A DNA stretch of 64,000 nt from Taibaiella sp. (GCA_016786705.1 JAEUVV010000013.1:310001-374000), one strand, 5' to 3'. Shown: positions 1 through 9,148, counted from the stretch's first letter. Notes: generated by a model not told the origin, from the letters alone. Made by a program: numbers and translations.

Positions 1-113
1 TGATTACATTTTTTAGTAAAAAGCCCATCCCCTGAAATTTTTCCGGACTTTACGGCTTCTTCTATATACTTTAATTCGTTCCCTATAATAAAAGGCTTGT
101 TAAATGGTATCAT
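1..113 (-). CDS. wecE: WecE/RffA-like sugar aminotransferase, N-terminal fragment (runs off the left edge)
   Basis: Only the first 37 codons lie in the window. They read MIPFNKPFIIGNELKYIEEA and continue with an SGKISGDGLFTKKC segment. This closely resembles the start of WecE, the PLP-dependent transaminase that converts dTDP-4-keto-6-deoxyglucose to dTDP-4-amino-4,6-dideoxygalactose. The PLP lysine and the rest of the fold are outside the window, so the substrate is inferred. The ATG overlaps the stop of the formyltransferase upstream as ATGA, which suggests translational coupling. RmlA and RmlB further upstream would make the substrate, and the formyltransferase would use the product. Another DegT/DnrJ/EryC1-family transaminase is possible. 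Confidence 0.7.
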   Translation of the reverse strand, partial: MIPFNKPFIIGNELKYIEEAVKSGKISGDGLFTKKCN

Positions 114-1009
114 GAAAACTGTATTCTAAATTTGTTTAATGGAAAAATACTCTTTCCCGTATCTGTATAATATGCTTCTGTAATTTTCAGAATTCCTGAT
201 CCGCAAACAATGTAAGGCTTTCCATCCTTCATAAAAATTACTTTACCAGGTTTCCTGTTTTCTATCACCACATCATCACTGACTTCAACTTCCACGAGAC
301 TGATAGACTTGCTCTCAACCATACATTTTGCACAATTATATGGGGCACCACAAGCATCCACTTTTCGCTTAATCGCCTGTGCCGTCGTGTGCCAGTCTAT
401 AAAATAATCTTGCTCATCCAGCCATAAAGAATAAGTAGCACGGGACTCGTCCTGTATGGTACCAGGTAAGTCACTATTACTTAATATCTTTTTTACAATA
501 TCCAGGACTATTATTGCATAGAGTGATGCTATTTTACGGATTGCTTCAGCAATTTTCAGAGGATAGCTGACCTGAATGATTTTCTGGTCAATTATTGCTC
601 CTTTATCGTACTCATCAGTAGCAAATAGTGCCGTGACACCAAGCTCCCTTTCTCCATTAATCAGGGCTGAAACCAATGGGGCAAATCCTCTGTAACGGGG
701 CAAAACCGAGTCGTGCAGCACTATCAAGCCCTGCAAATCAAGCATCCACCGCCAGGAGATGGCCATATTATAATCGGCTTTATACTCGTCAGCGGTATAA
801 TCTTTCCTGAAACAGTACTGAATTGCATACTTTTCACATAATAATTGAATTTCAGTACTAAAATCATTATCTATGCCTTTATCGGTACCAATGCATACGA
901 AACTTATACCTGCATGAAGATTTTCATTGCATAAGGCTAAAATTGACTGATATCCTTTTTCAGTCATGACAAAGAACCCGATATTTTTAGCCATATTGCA
1001 GTACTTCAT
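110..1009 (-). CDS. Formyltransferase, probably acting on a nucleotide-linked amino sugar
   Basis: This 299-residue protein has the formyltransferase core of methionyl-tRNA formyltransferase and the sugar N-formyltransferases (VioF, FdtF, ArnA type). The signature HDSVLPRYRGFAP spans residues 99-111 and is followed by NGERELGVTALF. The general acid/base Asp is in DEYDKGAII (Asp135) and the catalytic His is His99. The usual Asn two residues before that His is Val97 here. It would transfer a formyl group from N10-formyl-tetrahydrofolate to a 4-amino sugar, probably the product of the adjoining WecE-like enzyme. The start overlaps the glycosyltransferase gene by 23 bp; a second ATG at 994 would cut the overlap to 8 bp. 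The real fMet-tRNA enzyme is unlikely because of the polysaccharide context. Confidence 0.8.
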   Translation of the reverse strand: MKYCNMAKNIGFFVMTEKGYQSILALCNENLHAGISFVCIGTDKGIDNDFSTEIQLLCEKYAIQYCFRKDYTADEYKADYNMAISWRWMLDLQGLIVLHDSVLPRYRGFAPLVSALINGERELGVTALFATDEYDKGAIIDQKIIQVSYPLKIAEAIRKIASLYAIIVLDIVKKILSNSDLPGTIQDESRATYSLWLDEQDYFIDWHTTAQAIKRKVDACGAPYNCAKCMVESKSISLVEVEVSDDVVIENRKPGKVIFMKDGKPYIVCGSGILKITEAYYTDTGKSIFPLNKFRIQFS

Positions 1010-2297
1010 TTAAAACGTTAGCTACATATTCATAAGACGAGTGATTTTTCACTTGTGCTACGGCATTTTGAGTATATTCCCGCTTACTTCCCTGGTCTAA
1101 TAGTACTATTTCACTGATACCCTTTGCCAGATCAGTGGCGTCCCTAAGACGAGCTTTGTAACCATTAAAATGTGAAATCACCATATTATGCACAATCCCC
1201 ATATCAAACCCAACTACTGGAGTTCCGCAGGCCAATGCTTCAGAAACCATCATTGGACCAGAATCTTCAACAGAGGTATTAACAAATACATCAGCAGACT
1301 GGTATAATAATGAAAGTAACCTGTAGTCTTTTATATAATCAATATATTTTTTTTCAAATGGAATTGCTTCAATTGCAGGAACTATATTTTGGGAAACGAT
1401 CAGAATCTTAATTTTACTTTGGTACTCATGAGGCAGTAATGCATGCAGTTGCTTCAATGCATCTACAAGATAAGAAAAACCCTTTCTTAGATCATTTGAC
1501 TGATAACTTCCGGCTAAAATATGTATATCATCCTGATCTAAATGAAATATTTGTTTGGCTATATTTCTATTCTGAGCATTAAATATATTGGTATCAATAA
1601 TACTATTTATGTTTTTATATACAGGAGCTTGTTTATAAATCACAGATTCAGCGGCCTGCCTCTTAGTCCAGTCTGACATATTTAAAATATTAAAGGAGGC
1701 AGCTTTCGCATTCTCTATTTTTTGCATCAAGTTTTCATGCGCCCGGTTTTTAAATCCGGGTTCAACAATTGCCGGACAGTTTTTACAGTCAGATTTGTAA
1801 CCTTCACACTCCCAGGCATAATGACAACCTCCTGTGAAATGAAACATATCAACTGCAACATTGAATACCTTTGCCTGATAAGCTATCGCTAAGTCTTTTA
1901 TATCTGTAGTATTCATAAAATCATTTACCATTCCTACGAATATAAATTCGGGATTAAAATCAATTGTTTCGATAAAATCCTGAATATTGATCTGGTTACC
2001 AACTTCTTTCGTTCCCAAGAAAAAATATTCCTGTACTGTGGCAAAATGTAATTTTTTACGGTTGATCAGCCGCCCGGCTTTAGCGATAGCACGCTTAATA
2101 AGGCTGATAAACTGGTTATGAGGAGCATTACCTTTTGAAGGGTCATAAGCAGTAATAAACGGGTCGTTTTTATGCTGGTGTCTTACAACCATCTTCACCT
2201 CATGCCCGGCGGCATTTAAGATAACAGCTATGCGATGCATCGCTTCGTATGCGCCATGGGTATCAGAAGCAGATAAAACTAAAATTTTATTTTTCAT
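987..2297 (-). CDS. Glycosyltransferase, family 4 (GT-B fold)
   Basis: The 436-residue product is a cytoplasmic or membrane-associated glycosyltransferase expected to add a sugar to the lipid-linked glycan. The N-terminal domain opens with KILVLSASDTHGAYEAMHRI, a nucleotide-fold strand and loop. The C-terminal donor-binding domain carries EDSGPMMVSEALACGTPVVG near residue 345, the E-x8-E region of family 4. A Cys-rich insert, CHYAWECEGYKSDCKNCP near residues 158-175, has four cysteines and typifies a Bacteroidota subgroup; metal binding is possible but unproven. An in-frame GTG lies one codon upstream, but the ATG at 2297 is preferred; it overlaps the Wzt stop by one base (TGATG). Donor and acceptor cannot be read from the sequence. 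Confidence 0.85.
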   Translation of the reverse strand: MKNKILVLSASDTHGAYEAMHRIAVILNAAGHEVKMVVRHQHKNDPFITAYDPSKGNAPHNQFISLIKRAIAKAGRLINRKKLHFATVQEYFFLGTKEVGNQINIQDFIETIDFNPEFIFVGMVNDFMNTTDIKDLAIAYQAKVFNVAVDMFHFTGGCHYAWECEGYKSDCKNCPAIVEPGFKNRAHENLMQKIENAKAASFNILNMSDWTKRQAAESVIYKQAPVYKNINSIIDTNIFNAQNRNIAKQIFHLDQDDIHILAGSYQSNDLRKGFSYLVDALKQLHALLPHEYQSKIKILIVSQNIVPAIEAIPFEKKYIDYIKDYRLLSLLYQSADVFVNTSVEDSGPMMVSEALACGTPVVGFDMGIVHNMVISHFNGYKARLRDATDLAKGISEIVLLDQGSKREYTQNAVAQVKNHSSYEYVANVLNEVLQYG

Positions 2298-3535
2298 CAC
2301 TTATTCCAGATCAATGGTGAAACAATAATACCATTCTCCTGGTCTCCATTTAAAGAAAGCTGATTTCCGGTGTCTATAATTTCAAACTTCAACCCATCTT
2401 TAATCAAATCATGCAATTCAACTCCAGGGGTATCCAGTGCCACAGATAATTTATAGTTTCCGGGAACCAAAGTATCGCCGTTCATCGTGATGTCAAAGAA
2501 GTTCATGCCGGTATCAATCTGTCTTCTATTGATAAATATAACATTATCATACTGATCCATTACCGCAACATTGATCCGGGCATTATGATCTTTGCGGCCT
2601 TCCACCTGAATTTTAATGCTCACCTGCTCCTCATGGCCGAATTCACTGCTTTCAAGCATTTTTTCATTATACATTTTAACGTTAACGATCTGAGCCTTTT
2701 TGCTCAGGTCTTCAACATATACAAAATCTAAAGCCGACTTTGAGTCAAAAGAAATATATTGGTCTAATACGTTGCTAATCTTACCTTGTGCTACTAAACT
2801 TCCGTTACGCATTAATATCCCGGAGTTGCAAAGCTGTTTTACAGCGGCCATATTATGACTTACAAATAGCACTGTTCTACCTTCTCCTTTACTCACGTCG
2901 CCCATTTTCCCCAGGCATTTTTTTTGAAACTCGGCATCTCCTACGGCAAGCACTTCGTCCACAATCAATATTTCAGATTCCAAATGCGCTGCAACAGCAA
3001 AGGCTAAACGTACATACATACCTGAAGAGTAACGTTTAACAGGCGTGTCTATATATTTCTCTACGCCAGAGAATTCCACTATCTCATCAAACTTGCGGGC
3101 AATCTCTTTACGCGTCATACCGAGTATGGCGCCATTTAAATAAATGTTTTCGCGCCCCGTCATTTCAGGATGAAAACCCGTGCCTACCTCCAGCAAAGAA
3201 GCTATACGTCCCTTATACCTGATAGAACCGGTGGTGGGTTTCGTTACGCGGGACAATAATTTCAATAACGTAGATTTACCTGCACCATTACGGCCAATAA
3301 TACCTACAGCATCGCCTTGTTGTATCTCAAAATTAATATCCCTAAGCGCCCATACATAATCGGAATTACCTTTTTGTGTACGGTCATTAGCTTCTCCTAT
3401 TTTTAAATAAGGGTCTTCCTTACCTCTGATTTTATGCCAAAAACGATTCAGGTCATGCGATAAGGTTCCGGTTCCCACCTGACCTAATCGGTATTGCTTC
3501 GATACATTTTCTGCTTTTAATGCTATATGACTCAT
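2297..3535 (-). CDS. wzt: Wzt-like ABC transporter ATPase for polysaccharide export
   Basis: This ATPase energises export of a lipid-linked polysaccharide across the inner membrane with the adjacent Wzm-like permease. Counted from the ATG used here, Walker A (GRNGAGKS) is at 81-88, the signature YSSGM near 169-173, Walker B ILIVDE near 189-194 and the switch His in FVSHN near 227. About 150 residues follow the ATPase and resemble the Wzt C-terminal beta-sandwich that recognises the glycan end in E. coli O9a-type systems. The open frame extends 12 codons further to a TTG at 3571; the ATG giving MSHIALKAENVSKQYRLG fits the family better. The stop overlaps the glycosyltransferase start by one base. 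Confidence 0.9.
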   Translation of the reverse strand: MSHIALKAENVSKQYRLGQVGTGTLSHDLNRFWHKIRGKEDPYLKIGEANDRTQKGNSDYVWALRDINFEIQQGDAVGIIGRNGAGKSTLLKLLSRVTKPTTGSIRYKGRIASLLEVGTGFHPEMTGRENIYLNGAILGMTRKEIARKFDEIVEFSGVEKYIDTPVKRYSSGMYVRLAFAVAAHLESEILIVDEVLAVGDAEFQKKCLGKMGDVSKGEGRTVLFVSHNMAAVKQLCNSGILMRNGSLVAQGKISNVLDQYISFDSKSALDFVYVEDLSKKAQIVNVKMYNEKMLESSEFGHEEQVSIKIQVEGRKDHNARINVAVMDQYDNVIFINRRQIDTGMNFFDITMNGDTLVPGNYKLSVALDTPGVELHDLIKDGLKFEIIDTGNQLSLNGDQENGIIVSPLIWNK

Positions 3536-3577
3536 ACTAATGTTCTTGTCCTTTACGACTGTTTGACACAATTTTAA

Positions 3578-4447
3578 CTATATGGTATCCATAAAACCAC
3601 GCTGTACTTTATTGAATATTAAAGTACCTACCATCAATAACACGCTAATGAATATAGCAGGATATACCAACATAGCACCATGAAACTCACCAACACCTAA
3701 ATAGGCGTACTTAAAACATTCGAATATTCCAGTTAATGGATTGAGCGCTACGTAAGGTTTAAGCTTATCTGGCATAGCTGATATAGGATAAATTACTGGC
3801 GTGGCATACATAAATAATTGCACACTAAAAGCTAAAAGCATGGTCATATCCTTGTACTTGGTAGTCAGGCTCGATAAAATCATACCTGCTCCAAGGGCAA
3901 ATGCAGCCATCATAATCATTAATACGGGCGTCATTAAAATCCAAATATTCGGATGAACATCTCCTGCAAAGCTGTAGTAGAGAACTAGCGAAATGAATAG
4001 TAAAAACTGCACCCCGAATTGCATCAGGTTAGACACCACTATGGCCAGAGGCATAATCAAGCGGGGAAAATAGACTTTACCAAAAATATTGGCATTAGTG
4101 GTAAACACATTGGCCGTAGCAGTAAGACTGGTAGAAAAATAATTCCACAAAATAACGCCTGATAAATAGAACACTGCTTGAGGAGCCCCATCGGTAGAGA
4201 TACCTGCTATATTACCAAATACAAATGTATAGATAAGTGTAGTAAATATCGGGTTTACGAAAAACCAAATGGGCCCTAAAATCGTTTGTTTAAAATACGT
4301 AACGAAATCCCTTTTAACCAGCAACAACACCAAATCCCTGTAACGCCAAACTTCTTTTAAGTTAACGGAAAACAAGCTGGAGTTGGGCACTATCACTTCC
4401 GTCCAATCCTGGCTTGAGGGATGATTAATCTCTTTATTCGAATTCAT
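3578..4447 (-). CDS. wzm: Wzm-like ABC-2 transporter permease for polysaccharide export
   Basis: The 289-residue product is an inner-membrane permease of the ABC-2 / TagG / Wzm family. A soluble N-terminal stretch containing WRYRDLVLLLVKRDF (the usual amphipathic helix before the first membrane segment) is followed by about six hydrophobic helices, including the FKQTILGPIWFFVNP loop typical of O-antigen exporters. It pairs with the Wzt-like ATPase encoded immediately downstream. A TAGCTTTG promoter-like element lies about 36 bp upstream, so this gene probably heads the wzm-wzt-glycosyltransferase-formyltransferase-aminotransferase unit. Confidence 0.9.
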   Translation of the reverse strand: MNSNKEINHPSSQDWTEVIVPNSSLFSVNLKEVWRYRDLVLLLVKRDFVTYFKQTILGPIWFFVNPIFTTLIYTFVFGNIAGISTDGAPQAVFYLSGVILWNYFSTSLTATANVFTTNANIFGKVYFPRLIMPLAIVVSNLMQFGVQFLLFISLVLYYSFAGDVHPNIWILMTPVLMIMMAAFALGAGMILSSLTTKYKDMTMLLAFSVQLFMYATPVIYPISAMPDKLKPYVALNPLTGIFECFKYAYLGVGEFHGAMLVYPAIFISVLLMVGTLIFNKVQRGFMDTI

Positions 4448-4482
4448 TATTTTAGTAATTATTGAAAGCTATCATGTGCGTA

Positions 4483-4490
4483 CAAAGCTA
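4483..4490 (-). promoter_or_regulatory. Promoter -7 element upstream of wzm
   Basis: On the minus strand this reads TAGCTTTG, matching the Bacteroidota -7 consensus TAnnTTTG. It sits 36 bp before the wzm ATG. No clear TTG -33 box is seen at the usual distance, so this is a moderate call. Confidence 0.5.
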
Positions 4491-4545
4491 ATATTTTATT
4501 AGTTTTTTTCATTCAGGAATAAAGAAATCATTTCCTCATCACCTC

Positions 4546-5832
4546 TTAAAGCCTGCCGTCAACTATTTCTTTGGACAAGACTCCTTTTGTATCGAACAAA
4601 ACTCCATTCGGGATAAGGCATTGCTTCAGATCCAGAGTTAAAAACTCCTGGTGCGCTACGGCTAATATGATAGCACTATACTTTTCATTTAACGAATCAA
4701 TGAGCTGGATACCATATTCACTTTGAACCTGCGCCGCTATGGCTAAAGGATCATAAATATCGGCCCGAACATTGTAAGTCTTCAGCTCCTCATAGATATC
4801 AACCACTTTTGTATTACGAATATCGGGGCAATCTTCTTTAAAGGTAATCCCCAATATTAACACCTTTGCACCATTTACCTGTAAATTCTTCTGGATCATC
4901 AATTTAATGATTTTCTGCGCCACGAATGTACCCATCTGGTCATTAACCCTGCGCCCGGACAGGATCACATCAGGATGATAACCAACTGCCTTTGCTTTAT
5001 GAGCCAGGTAATAAGGGTCTACCCCGATACAATGACCACCCACTAAGCCAGGCTTATACTTAAGAAAATTCCATTTGGTAGCTGCAGCATCCAAAACTTC
5101 CTGGGTATCGATACCCAGGCGGTCAAAAATCAAGGCCAGTTCATTAACAAATGAAATATTTACGTCTCTTTGTGCATTCTCAATCGCTTTAGCCGCTTCT
5201 GCCACTTTTATAGAAGGCGCCAGGTAAGTACCCGCAGTAATAATTTTTCGATAGAGCTGGTCCACAAAATGTGCAGTATCCGGCTCAGAACCGGAAGTAA
5301 CTTTTACAATCTGTGCTAAGGTATTCACTTTATCTCCTGGATTGATCCTTTCCGGGGAATACCCCACAAAAAAATCTTCATTAAATTTCAGACCGGAAAA
5401 GCTTTCCAGGATAGGCACGCATACTTCCTCTGTACAACCGGGATACACTGTAGATTCATAGATCACTACAGCCCCCTTTTGCAATACCCCGGCAATAGAT
5501 TTACTGGCTTCTTTAAGCGGGTTTAAATTAGGTTCTTTAAATTCATCAATCGGCGTGGGCACTGCTACTATATAGACATCACAAAGCTCCATATCCGTAA
5601 TGCTTTTAAAAAAGCGTAATGAAGGACGAGCTGTTTTAGCAAGTTCTTCCAGCAAAGAGCCGGACTGCAGGGTCGTATCTATACCACTATTCAGTTCATC
5701 GATTCTTTGTGCATCTTTATCAAAAGCATATACCTCAAAGTATTCTGAAAACGCTAGTGCCAATGGTAAGCCTACATATCCTAAACCAACAATCCCGATC
5801 TTTAAGGAACTGTCTATTTTCAATTTCATCAT
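4546..5832 (-). CDS. Nucleotide sugar dehydrogenase, WbpA/TviB type
   Basis: The enzyme would oxidise a UDP-sugar (UDP-GlcNAc or UDP-GalNAc) at C6 to the uronic acid in two NAD-dependent steps. The N-terminal Rossmann motif is GLGYVG at residues 16-21. The catalytic Cys is Cys268 in GGHCIGVDPYYL. YSPERINPGDKVNTL is characteristic of the WbpA/TviB branch rather than of UDP-glucose dehydrogenase. The frame is open to a GTG at 5865, but two consecutive ATGs at 5832 and 5829 are better starts. It fits as the first step towards a 2,3-diamino-2,3-dideoxy-glucuronic acid, completed by the WbpB- and WbpD-like genes at 9213-10814. The substrate epimer cannot be decided by eye. Confidence 0.88.
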   Translation of the reverse strand: MMKLKIDSSLKIGIVGLGYVGLPLALAFSEYFEVYAFDKDAQRIDELNSGIDTTLQSGSLLEELAKTARPSLRFFKSITDMELCDVYIVAVPTPIDEFKEPNLNPLKEASKSIAGVLQKGAVVIYESTVYPGCTEEVCVPILESFSGLKFNEDFFVGYSPERINPGDKVNTLAQIVKVTSGSEPDTAHFVDQLYRKIITAGTYLAPSIKVAEAAKAIENAQRDVNISFVNELALIFDRLGIDTQEVLDAAATKWNFLKYKPGLVGGHCIGVDPYYLAHKAKAVGYHPDVILSGRRVNDQMGTFVAQKIIKLMIQKNLQVNGAKVLILGITFKEDCPDIRNTKVVDIYEELKTYNVRADIYDPLAIAAQVQSEYGIQLIDSLNEKYSAIILAVAHQEFLTLDLKQCLIPNGVLFDTKGVLSKEIVDGRL

Positions 5833-5943
5833 CTCTAGTTGCACAATTGATAAATTAAGTGACACAGATCAAACAGAATACCTCCAGGTCTGACAGTTAT
5901 ATATTTTCCACTGATCTACCCTACCAATAAACATCCGAAACAT

Positions 5944-8313
5944 TTATTCCCGACCTCTTCTTCCCAACCGGGACAATAGGCTTTTCTTATTAAATTTGGC
6001 TGTATTGATAGAGCCCGATTCTCCATAACCATAACCATAGCCGTAACCATAACCATAACCCTGGGAGGTGCTGACTAAAGCATCATTCATAGCTACTACC
6101 AGGCCATTCATTTTTTTATTGACCACGATATCTTTTATAATATTCATTTGCTCTTTAAAAGTATAATTATAGCGAACAATAAATATCGTAGTATCAACAA
6201 ATTCATTAAGATTAAATGCATCTGAAACCTGCCCGATAGGCGAAGAATCCAATAAGACATAATCGAATTCCTGCTTCAGCTGAGCCATCATATGCTTCAG
6301 TTTCTCACTAAGCATTAACTCTGACGGATTCGGCGGGATAGGCCCGGCACCCATTACATATAAATTACGAGAGCCCGGCACCGGGTGAATAATTTCACCC
6401 AACTGTATGGTATCGTCAATCAGGTAATTCGTAATCCCTTTTGCCGCCTTCATCCCTATACCACTCAACATCTTAGGTCTCCGGATGTCAAATTCAAGCA
6501 TCAGCACCTTTTTGTCGGTCAGGGCTAAACTTGCGGCCAGGTTAGTAGAAAAAGAAGTTTTACCCTCTCCACTCATACTCGAAGTGACCAGGATCACTTT
6601 ATGGCCTTCATTTTTATGCAGGAACCTTAAGTTGGTTCTTACAAGACGATAAAGTTCCGAAATGGCATCACGCGAACCTTCCTTTACAATCAACATGTCC
6701 TCATGCTCATGGTGATTAATCTCTCCGATGATCGGTACATCTACGACCGATAAAACGTCCCTTGTAGAAGTAACTTTATTATTCAACAACTCTTTGAGCA
6801 CAATCAAAGAAACAGGCAACAAGAAGCCCAATAATATCCCTCCAAGATAAACGTTCCTGCTGTTAGGCGCTATCTGCCCAACGGTTATGGCATTATCTAT
6901 AATTTTAGAATCGGGGGCCGTAGCCGCCTCCAGGATTTGAGTTTCTTCCTTTTTTTGTAATAAGAAACCATAAATGGAGGTCTTAATATCATGTTGTCTT
7001 ACGATGCCTAATAATTCCTTCTCCACAACCGGGGCGGTTTTTACTTTACTTTCCAGTGAGCTTGTGGAAGAACTTAAATAACCGGAACGGATATCCAGGT
7101 TTTTCCGAAGCGAATTAATATTGCTGTTAATGGAAGTCCGCAGGTCTTTAATCTGGGCATCTAATTTTTTTATCTGGTCGCTGCCTTCTTCTACTGTTTG
7201 TAAACGCTCGTTACGTTGCGATTGTAACACCCGCAACTCGCCCAACATTGAATTCAAAACAGGTTCATCAATTCCGGCAGTACTTGGCGCCAATATGTCT
7301 TTATTATTGCTGCTGATACTGCTTTGTAAAGAGCTGAGCACTTTCAGCCTGTTATCAAGTTCCTGTCGTTCCCTGTCTAATTGAGAGGCCAGTCCCATAT
7401 TAATTGATGCGCTTCTTTCGTCAACAAGGGCAGTTTTACTTTTATGGATTGCCGCTTCCGCCTCCACATCACCCAGCTCAGACACCAGGCGTCTTAACCT
7501 TTCATCAATAAAAGTGATCGTTTTTTTATTGGTGATGTTCTTATTAGCAATAGTTTCTTCCGCATAGATTTCCATCACCTTATTGATCACATCTTCTGCC
7601 CTTTTAGGGATGGCGTCCACTAATTTAACTTCAAGCACATTAGTATTCCCAACCGGGCTGACAATTAAACGCGCAGCAAGACCTGCGGCGACAGCGTCAG
7701 AATTATTAATATTGATATCAAAGTCACCTGAAGTGTGTTTCCAGCGGTTACTTACCAGAAACTCGCCACTAGGTGTTTTAAAGGGGCGGTCAAATTCTGC
7801 CGTATATTTCTTTCCGGCTTCTGTCCAGTAAAACTTTTCCGCGTTGATATATTCAAGACTAAATTGCTTACCATAACTGGCAGAATCAAAGTTACCAAAC
7901 GCGATTTCAAAAGGCAATTCGGAACGGTAAACCTCTACTTTCTTTACTTTTCCTTCCGCAACAAATGAAATATTCAACTTTAAATCATCTACCACCTTAC
8001 GCATCAGGCTACGGCTTTTGATGAAAAAAATTTCAGATGAGATATCATCATTTTTTCCAACTCCGATTTGAGCAATCTCATTAATCCTTCTTTCGTATTC
8101 TCCACTACTTTTTACGGTCATGGTACCCAATGACATATAGGTCTTGGTAGTATAACGTAAGTAAACATAACAAATAGATCCTGCTATGAGTACACAAAGT
8201 ACAATCCAATACCATTTCTTAAGTACCAATCGCACATAATCAAGAATATTAAGCCGGATATCGGAGTCTGGATTCTTGAATTCAGAAGATGATGCATTAC
8301 TATTATTGTCCAT
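5944..8313 (-). CDS. wzc: Wzc-like polysaccharide co-polymerase with BY-type tyrosine kinase domain
   Basis: This 789-residue inner-membrane protein combines a Wzz chain-length domain with a bacterial tyrosine autokinase. A first membrane helix lies near residues 32-52, followed by a long periplasmic coiled-coil region and a second helix near residue 500. In the kinase, Walker A (SSMSGEGKTS) is near 578-587, Walker A' (LEFDIRRP) near 606-613 and Walker B (VLLDSSP) near 686-692. The tyrosine cluster is a run of six Gly-Tyr pairs at 752-763. It presumably controls chain length and export with the Wza-like protein encoded 18 bp upstream. Finding Wzc beside an ABC exporter is noteworthy because Wzc usually partners Wzy-dependent assembly. 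Confidence 0.92.
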   Translation of the reverse strand: MDNNSNASSSEFKNPDSDIRLNILDYVRLVLKKWYWIVLCVLIAGSICYVYLRYTTKTYMSLGTMTVKSSGEYERRINEIAQIGVGKNDDISSEIFFIKSRSLMRKVVDDLKLNISFVAEGKVKKVEVYRSELPFEIAFGNFDSASYGKQFSLEYINAEKFYWTEAGKKYTAEFDRPFKTPSGEFLVSNRWKHTSGDFDININNSDAVAAGLAARLIVSPVGNTNVLEVKLVDAIPKRAEDVINKVMEIYAEETIANKNITNKKTITFIDERLRRLVSELGDVEAEAAIHKSKTALVDERSASINMGLASQLDRERQELDNRLKVLSSLQSSISSNNKDILAPSTAGIDEPVLNSMLGELRVLQSQRNERLQTVEEGSDQIKKLDAQIKDLRTSINSNINSLRKNLDIRSGYLSSSTSSLESKVKTAPVVEKELLGIVRQHDIKTSIYGFLLQKKEETQILEAATAPDSKIIDNAITVGQIAPNSRNVYLGGILLGFLLPVSLIVLKELLNNKVTSTRDVLSVVDVPIIGEINHHEHEDMLIVKEGSRDAISELYRLVRTNLRFLHKNEGHKVILVTSSMSGEGKTSFSTNLAASLALTDKKVLMLEFDIRRPKMLSGIGMKAAKGITNYLIDDTIQLGEIIHPVPGSRNLYVMGAGPIPPNPSELMLSEKLKHMMAQLKQEFDYVLLDSSPIGQVSDAFNLNEFVDTTIFIVRYNYTFKEQMNIIKDIVVNKKMNGLVVAMNDALVSTSQGYGYGYGYGYGYGESGSINTAKFNKKSLLSRLGRRGRE
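6025..6060 (-). repeat. Six-unit hexanucleotide repeat encoding the kinase tyrosine cluster
   Basis: Six consecutive 6-bp units, read on the minus strand as GGTTAT with two third-position variants (GGTTAC and GGCTAT), encode (Gly-Tyr)6 near the C-terminus of the Wzc-like kinase. Unit changes would stay in frame and alter the number of phosphorylatable tyrosines. Confidence 0.9.
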
Positions 8314-8331
8314 AATTGGCCTTTCTTATAT

Positions 8332-9111
8332 TTATTTATTTCTGTCCTCAATTAGGAAGTACAAGCTCAATAAACCTACAGCAGAACCCATAAGACTTAA
8401 GGCGATTTGCGTAGACTGATAACCTCTTAGTTCACCCCGGGATTCTTTTTCTCTTAGCTTAGTCGGATTGATCACCACCACATCGTCCTGGTGTAAGAAA
8501 TAATAAGGAGAATAAATCGCATCTTTATTATTCAGATTTACCCTGGCATATTCCTTATTGCCATTTTTAGTTCTGATAACCAATACATTATCTTTCCTTC
8601 CTGTAGCTTTTATGTCCCCGGCCCTTCCAATAGCTTCTAACAAAGTAGTTTTACGGTCCGAGATATTTACCAGACCTGGTGCCGCAATTTCACCCATCAT
8701 AAGCACCTGGGCATTTAATAAGCGTACATTTACAATAGGGTTTTTAACCTGGGTGCCTATTTTTTGAGTCAATATTGTACTTGCTTCTTCAATGGTCTTG
8801 CCTTTTAAATTAACCTTCCCTATAATCGGAAAGTTTATATCACCATTAACATCCAGTTTATAGCCATCGGTCTGTAAGGCCGGCTCATTAAATAAGGTAT
8901 TGGAAACATTATCCAGTGTAGCTACTCTTATAGAGACAACGTCAGCCGGTTTCAGGCGCTGTTCTACGTTCTCATTTTGATCTTTTGTGACAAAAAGTGT
9001 ATCCTCAGGCAGGTTATTAAAGTAGGTAAAGGACTTTTTATCTTTCGTAACACTACAAGAAGCTGCTCCGAAAGCTATTAAAACCAGCAGTAAATATATT
9101 ATTTTTTTCAT
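8332..9111 (-). CDS. wza: Wza-like polysaccharide export lipoprotein
   Basis: The 259-residue protein is predicted to sit in the outer membrane and form the export channel for the polysaccharide. A lipoprotein signal ends in GAASC with Cys19 as the acylation site. The body has the Poly_export region (RLKPADVVSIRVATLDN to about residue 130) and one SLBB-type domain (VLMMGEIAAPGLVNIS). A hydrophobic C-terminal helix (STQIALSLMGSAVGLLSLYF) could be the membrane-spanning helix of a Wza ring. It is followed after 18 bp by wzc, the usual functional partner. A TATCTTTG promoter element lies 37 bp upstream of the ATG. Confidence 0.9.
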   Translation of the reverse strand: MKKIIYLLLVLIAFGAASCSVTKDKKSFTYFNNLPEDTLFVTKDQNENVEQRLKPADVVSIRVATLDNVSNTLFNEPALQTDGYKLDVNGDINFPIIGKVNLKGKTIEEASTILTQKIGTQVKNPIVNVRLLNAQVLMMGEIAAPGLVNISDRKTTLLEAIGRAGDIKATGRKDNVLVIRTKNGNKEYARVNLNNKDAIYSPYYFLHQDDVVVINPTKLREKESRGELRGYQSTQIALSLMGSAVGLLSLYFLIEDRNK

Positions 9112-9148
9112 AAGATTAATTTTTCTGATCTGTAATGAGCATTTTGCG

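Noticed and set aside
2788..3039. 83-codon plus-strand frame opposite wzt
   Set aside because: It is a reverse-strand shadow of the ATPase gene.
6025..6060. CRISPR-like repeat
   Set aside because: The units are six bases, contiguous and coding, with no spacers.
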